Of a DNA stretch of 8,167 nt, positions 4,405 through 8,167 are shown one piece after another (position 1 is the stretch's first letter; each line of letters opens with the position of its first letter). The notes below the pieces were generated by a model. The model did no database searches, had not been told where the DNA came from, and worked only from the letters and a program-made list of their open reading frames with translations. Both the position numbers and the translations under genes were made by a program. The stretch comes from a bacterium (GTDB lineage Bacteria > UBP15 > UBA6099 > JAJRTR01): the NCBI GenBank assembly GCA_024278215.1, contig JAJRTR010000066.1, positions 1-8,167 on the forward strand. The letters run 5' to 3'.

Positions 4405-6906
4405 ATGACGATAATTACGAAGACAAATTCAGGCCGGGCTTATCCCGTGTTTATGCTGCTGTTTTTCAGTTGCGCTCTTTTTAGCTTTACGGCGGCTTTG
4501 CCCTGTTATGGGCTTGTTGTCGCCGAGCGTGCAGGCATTCTTTATGTGAGCGGAACAACGGTGCGTGTGCAATATGATCTGGAGTCGGGCACTTTCGATC
4601 TTCTGAGGCCGAGTGGTGAAGTAGTCATAAAGGGTGGAACAGCCGAGGCGCTGCTGTCCGGCGATGCGGGCGAAATGTATATCACGATGGCCGGCGCGGG
4701 ACGGCTTGCGTGGTTCTATTCTCCTATTGAAGATATACACGGAAAAGGGATCGAGGCGACAGTCGTCCTGCACGGCAGCGGCCCCGCGCCGGACTTTTCT
4801 CATTCGATCCGTATGTACGAGACCGCTCCGTTTATCATTTTCAGCGCGGCGGTGGAGAATTTTTCGACACACACGTTTTTTGTCGAACGTATTTCGCCGC
4901 TTGCGCTGAGAAGCGCTGACGGCGGCGGCCTGTTCCTGGGGCTCGATCCGGAGAATGTAAGGATCGCAGGCGGCGGAGGCACAGGCTCCGCGGGCGGTCT
5001 TCCCCCGGGCGGAAGCGGGCAGGGCGCGTCGAAAGAGGTGCAGCCTGAACAGGGGAATATGTTCGCGGCCTTATTTGATCCGCCGTCGGAGAGGGGCCTT
5101 GTCGGCGGCTTCCTGAGCGCGGCGACGGGCGAGCCCTTTTTTGAGATTGCGAAAACCGGCGACACGCCTGTTGAGGATGTGCGGACAGGACGCGCAGGTG
5201 TCGCGAAATTCATCGCGTCATCCGGATATTTTCCTTCAAAAAGCGTGCCGCAAAACAATGTGTTGAATTCGGAATCTCTTTATTTTGAGATCGCGTGGCA
5301 GGAACCGTTCGATGCGATGACCCGTTATGCGGAAGCTGTCGCGGCGGAGAATCACGTCGGCCAGGATGTGCTTCGCGCACAATCATACTGGTCGAGCGGC
5401 ACACAAAACAGCGGGAAAGTGAATACCCCTGAAGCAATTAAAAAGAACATCGACGCGGCGACAGCGAAGTTCGGCGCTTTCGGGCTGGACGCTATCGAGA
5501 TCGGACCCGGATGGCAGTCGAACTTCGGGGATTGGGAGCCTTCCGCCGTATTTTCCGGCAAGATGAAATCTCTCGCGGCTTACGCGAAGCTGAACGGGTT
5601 TAAACCGTCGATCTGGATATCACCTTTTCTTGTTGATCTCGATTCGAAAGTGTATAGAGATCACCCGGAATGGATTATAGAAAAGTTGTCGCCATGGGCA
5701 AACGCGAGAATGCCCGCGGGCAGGGCGGCGCTTGATATGTCACGCGCCGACACACGCGAATATGTCGGCGGGATCATTCGAAAGCTCACAGCCGACTGGG
5801 GGTTCGAGTCGCTCAGGATCGAAGTGCATCCGTGCGCGCTCGGGGCGGTGGCATACAACGCGGGCGGCAGGACCCGGATCGAGATTTTCAGGAAAGCGCT
5901 TCGCGCAATAAGAGCGGCGGCAGGCGAAGGTGTGAGAATGTCCGTCGAAGGCGCGCCGCCGGAGTTCAGTATCGGAATCGCTGATGCCGCCGGTCTGGAT
6001 ACAGAGACCAGCCAGGTCCCGGCAGGAATTGCAGAGACGGACGATTTCCTGGAACGGCGGCTTTTCGGGAATGATAGTTTACCCTTCTTTAACGGCAGTG
6101 TTCTGATATCGTCCTCCGGCAGAATCCCGGCATACGCGGGTGACGAAGACCCCGGGCGGAAACAGGAGGCGGGTGTCGACGATGAATACATGTCGTTGAT
6201 AAACGCCACAGCGATAATCGGCGGCGACATACGTATCGAGGAGGCTCCGGTTGATATCTCGCCTGCCGTGCTGAACGTTATCCGAAGGATACTGCCCATC
6301 GGTGCGCGCGCGGCTGTTCCGGTCGGTCTTTTCACGAACGAATACCCGGATGTTTACGCACTGAAGGCATCGAAGACGCACGATGTGCTGACCGCGACCG
6401 TCTTCAACCGCGACATTCTGCCGGACACAGACAGCGCGGCGAACACGAGCAATACCATTCATTTCTATTTCAGCCGCCTCGGACTTGCGCCAAACAGCGA
6501 GTGCCTGATATACGACTTCTGGAATGACGAATATCTCGGCAGTCACAAATTCGGATACTCGGCAACCCTCGCGCCGGGTGCCTCGAAAGTACTGACCATT
6601 CGTGAAATCACGGGAAGGCCACAGTTGCTGTCGACCAACAGACACTTCCCCGGTGAAGGTTCCGGCATCCTCTCCGTCGAGTGGAACAGCGAATTACTTT
6701 TTCTCAAAATTAAAATACAAACAATATCCGGGTTCGAGCACAGAATAACATTCTATATTCCTGAAGGGTTCACTTTGTTGAAAACGGCGCTCGACGGAAA
6801 GGAAACCGACGGCAATTACGATCAGAAAAGACACATTCTCGAACTCCGTTTTACGCCCGCCGCGACAGGCACCGCCGAATGGAAGCTGGATTTCGGAAAG
6901 AAGTAA
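4405..6906 (+). CDS. Secreted GH36-like glycoside hydrolase with unusual active-site residues
   Basis: This 833-aa protein has an N-terminal export signal (hydrophobic run PVFMLLFFSCALFSFTAAL, residues 14-32), an N-terminal beta-rich part, a TIM barrel from about residue 325, and a C-terminal beta-rich part from about 620. The barrel shows the alpha-galactosidase (GH36, melibiase) pattern: YWSSGTQNSGKVN, then DAIEIGPGWQSNFGDWEPS near 361-379, SIWISPFLV, and DHPEWII. The family cleaves alpha-galactosides using two aspartates. At the nucleophile position (usually K-x-D) this protein has R-I-E with Glu473, and at the acid/base position it has D-T-E-T with Glu534. Specificity may differ or activity may be altered. 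A Gly-rich segment at residues 189-207 looks like an insertion in the N-terminal part. GTG 4390 (5 residues longer) is an alternative start; neither start has a clear Shine-Dalgarno. Confidence 0.8.
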   Translation: MTIITKTNSGRAYPVFMLLFFSCALFSFTAALPCYGLVVAERAGILYVSGTTVRVQYDLESGTFDLLRPSGEVVIKGGTAEALLSGDAGEMYITMAGAGRLAWFYSPIEDIHGKGIEATVVLHGSGPAPDFSHSIRMYETAPFIIFSAAVENFSTHTFFVERISPLALRSADGGGLFLGLDPENVRIAGGGGTGSAGGLPPGGSGQGASKEVQPEQGNMFAALFDPPSERGLVGGFLSAATGEPFFEIAKTGDTPVEDVRTGRAGVAKFIASSGYFPSKSVPQNNVLNSESLYFEIAWQEPFDAMTRYAEAVAAENHVGQDVLRAQSYWSSGTQNSGKVNTPEAIKKNIDAATAKFGAFGLDAIEIGPGWQSNFGDWEPSAVFSGKMKSLAAYAKLNGFKPSIWISPFLVDLDSKVYRDHPEWIIEKLSPWANARMPAGRAALDMSRADTREYVGGIIRKLTADWGFESLRIEVHPCALGAVAYNAGGRTRIEIFRKALRAIRAAAGEGVRMSVEGAPPEFSIGIADAAGLDTETSQVPAGIAETDDFLERRLFGNDSLPFFNGSVLISSSGRIPAYAGDEDPGRKQEAGVDDEYMSLINATAIIGGDIRIEEAPVDISPAVLNVIRRILPIGARAAVPVGLFTNEYPDVYALKASKTHDVLTATVFNRDILPDTDSAANTSNTIHFYFSRLGLAPNSECLIYDFWNDEYLGSHKFGYSATLAPGASKVLTIREITGRPQLLSTNRHFPGEGSGILSVEWNSELLFLKIKIQTISGFEHRITFYIPEGFTLLKTALDGKETDGNYDQKRHILELRFTPAATGTAEWKLDFGKK

Positions 6907-6933
6907 ATTTTATGGAAACGGTGTGATGCACGA

Positions 6934-7914
6934 GTGCCGGCGAATCTGACACCTGACTATCACAGGGCTGAAAGACAGTTCAGGGAAGCGGCGACGCCCG
7001 AAGAGAAGATCGAGGCGCTCGAGTTGATGCTTGCTGTTATCCCCAAACACAAAGGCACCGATAAGCTACAGGGCGACCTGAAGAAACGTCTCAGCAAACT
7101 GCGCAACCAGGAAGAAAAGAGAACCGGGAAGCGCGACCTTTTCCGGTTCCCCCGCGAGGGTGCGGGCCGCGCGCTCCTGGTGGGCGTGCCCAACACCGGC
7201 AAGTCCTCGCTTCTCGCGGCTCTTACAAACGCCGCGCCGGACATCGCGAACTATCCTTTCACTACGACCAGACCCGCGCCCGCCATGATGCCGTTCGAGG
7301 ACATAATGGTGCAGCTTATAGACACCGGCCCCGTGACGGATGGCCGCATCGAGAACTATCATCCCAATCTGGCACGCGGCGCCGACCTCCTCCTGTGTGT
7401 CGTCGACCTGGCATCGCCCGACCCGGCGGCGCAGTTCCACGAGACCGCCGCTGTTTTCGAACGTGTGAATATCGGTTTTGTTCACGACCTGCCGGAAAAC
7501 ATATCGCCATTCGGCATCACGCCCGTGAAGACGATAATCGTCGCCGCGAAATACGATCAGGACGAAGACGACATCCTGCTGGACGACTTCAAAGATACGG
7601 CGACGACGAACCTGGAGATATGCCCGGTATCCGCCGTAACCTGCGCCGGAATCGAGGAACTTCGGGAAATGATCTTCAGGAGACTGGACGTTGTCAGAAT
7701 CTATTCGAAGATTCCGGGCAGGACGGCGGAAATGAAATCGCCGTTTACCCTCCCCGCAGGCAGCACCGTGCAGGATGTCGCGAGAATGGTGCATAAGGAT
7801 TTTGCCGACAACCTGCGTTATGCGAGAATCTGGGGCTCCGAGCGTTTCGACGGCCAGCAGGTGCAGCGCGACTACATCGTACGCGACAGGGACATAATCG
7901 AATTGCACATGTAG
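6934..7914 (+). CDS. TGS-domain GTPase of the DRG/Obg type
   Basis: This is a 326-aa cytoplasmic P-loop GTPase related to DRG/Obg proteins, probably acting in translation or ribosome-linked regulation. The start is GTG 6934: the resulting MPANLTPDYHRAE matches the N-terminus I recall for this family, although the Shine-Dalgarno is weak. A helical, lysine-rich N-terminal region (about 1-70) precedes the G domain. G1 is GVPNTGKSS (84-92), with the switch I threonines in FTTTRP (109-114). G3 is DTGP (130-133), lacking the usual DxxG glycine. G4 is AAKYD (204-208), with alanine where NKxD has asparagine. The C-terminal TGS domain starts at PFTLPAGSTVQDVARMVHKD (from about 270) and ends with DIIELHM, as expected for an intact protein. 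The gene lies 27 bp after the glycosidase, so co-transcription is plausible. Confidence 0.88.
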   Translation: MPANLTPDYHRAERQFREAATPEEKIEALELMLAVIPKHKGTDKLQGDLKKRLSKLRNQEEKRTGKRDLFRFPREGAGRALLVGVPNTGKSSLLAALTNAAPDIANYPFTTTRPAPAMMPFEDIMVQLIDTGPVTDGRIENYHPNLARGADLLLCVVDLASPDPAAQFHETAAVFERVNIGFVHDLPENISPFGITPVKTIIVAAKYDQDEDDILLDDFKDTATTNLEICPVSAVTCAGIEELREMIFRRLDVVRIYSKIPGRTAEMKSPFTLPAGSTVQDVARMVHKDFADNLRYARIWGSERFDGQQVQRDYIVRDRDIIELHM

Positions 7915-7961
7915 ACCCCCGGTTCGCCGTGCGCGGCAATTGGCTTTTGTGGAAACAAATA

Positions 7962-8167
7962 ATGAAGCGTTTTTTCAAAACAATATATATCGCGTCTTTC
8001 TGGCTGATCTGCATCGCTATGGCACCGCTTGTGGCGACAGGTTTTTTCTTCAGCGTCGGCTATCTATTCGTGGCCGCGTTCATTTTTGTGTGTCTCTACA
8101 AAGGTGTCCCGCGCGTTATTAAAAAATCGCGGTTCAAATCGTTCCGCGCCGCATTTTTCACTACCGA
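7962..8167 (+). CDS. Membrane protein, 5' part only
   Basis: ATG 7962 opens a frame that runs off the window after 68 codons. The visible part begins with a basic MKRFFK and contains two hydrophobic segments, about residues 8-30 (YIASFWLICIAMAPLVATGF) and 35-50 (VGYLFVAAFIFVCLY), followed by a basic loop (KGVPRVIKKSRFKSFR). This suggests an inner-membrane protein with the basic loop in the cytoplasm. No family is recognised. It follows the GTPase by 47 bp with only a weak purine-rich Shine-Dalgarno (GTGGAAAC). An overlapping frame from TTG 7940 is less credible because it lacks this hydrophobic pattern. Confidence 0.65.
   Translation, partial: MKRFFKTIYIASFWLICIAMAPLVATGFFFSVGYLFVAAFIFVCLYKGVPRVIKKSRFKSFRAAFFTT

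Noticed and set aside
4249-4484. Small ORF between the 193-aa gene and the glycosidase
   Set aside because: It overlaps the glycosidase signal-peptide region in another frame and is Cys-rich without a recognisable pattern.
5661-6645. Two antisense ORFs opposite the glycosidase barrel and C-terminal part
   Set aside because: They mirror the GH36-like coding frame and have no recognisable motifs or start signals.
7066-7908. Long antisense ORF opposite the GTPase
   Set aside because: It lies wholly antisense to a gene with clear G-domain and TGS motifs and shows no domain of its own.

Overview
The window looks like a chromosomal segment from a Gram-negative-type bacterium of fairly high GC content. 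The coding genes are GC-rich, GTG and TTG starts seem to be used, and one enzyme carries an export signal. The gene mix (a secreted GH36-like glycosidase, a TGS-domain GTPase beginning MPANL, Mu-like phage genes and many intergenic palindromes) would suit an environmental or gut spirochaete, a PVC-group bacterium or a similar lineage. No marker gene here decides the phylum.

Region 1 (1-1694) is phage-derived. It holds the 3' end of an unidentified ORF and then a near-complete Mu gp29-like portal protein (DUF935). The portal start lacks a local ribosome-binding site. A perfect AGGAGG lies 43 nt upstream, and a hairpin between the two could bring them together. None of the usual later phage genes follow, so this is probably a prophage remnant or edge.

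Region 2 (1695-3639) is a repeat-rich accessory stretch with few or no intact genes. Two long nested palindromes (about 1850-2029 and 2156-2337) share an internal layout and appear to belong to one dispersed repeat family. A possible gene-tail remnant lies between them, partly made from the arm of the first. A separate 10-bp inverted repeat follows. Then comes a membrane-anchored protein gene of unknown function that appears to be broken by a single frameshift near 2545. After it are a tandem 10-bp repeat inside a 7-bp inverted repeat and a cluster of perfect hairpins (3236-3419).

Region 3 (3640-8167) returns to ordinary GC-rich genes, all on the + strand: a 193-aa helical protein of unknown function, a large secreted GH36-like glycoside hydrolase in which both expected catalytic aspartates appear to be glutamates, a TGS-domain GTPase of the DRG/Obg type, and the start of a small membrane protein cut by the window end. 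The last three are closely spaced and may be co-transcribed, though their functions show no obvious link. No tRNA, rRNA, CRISPR array or intact transposase gene was seen.
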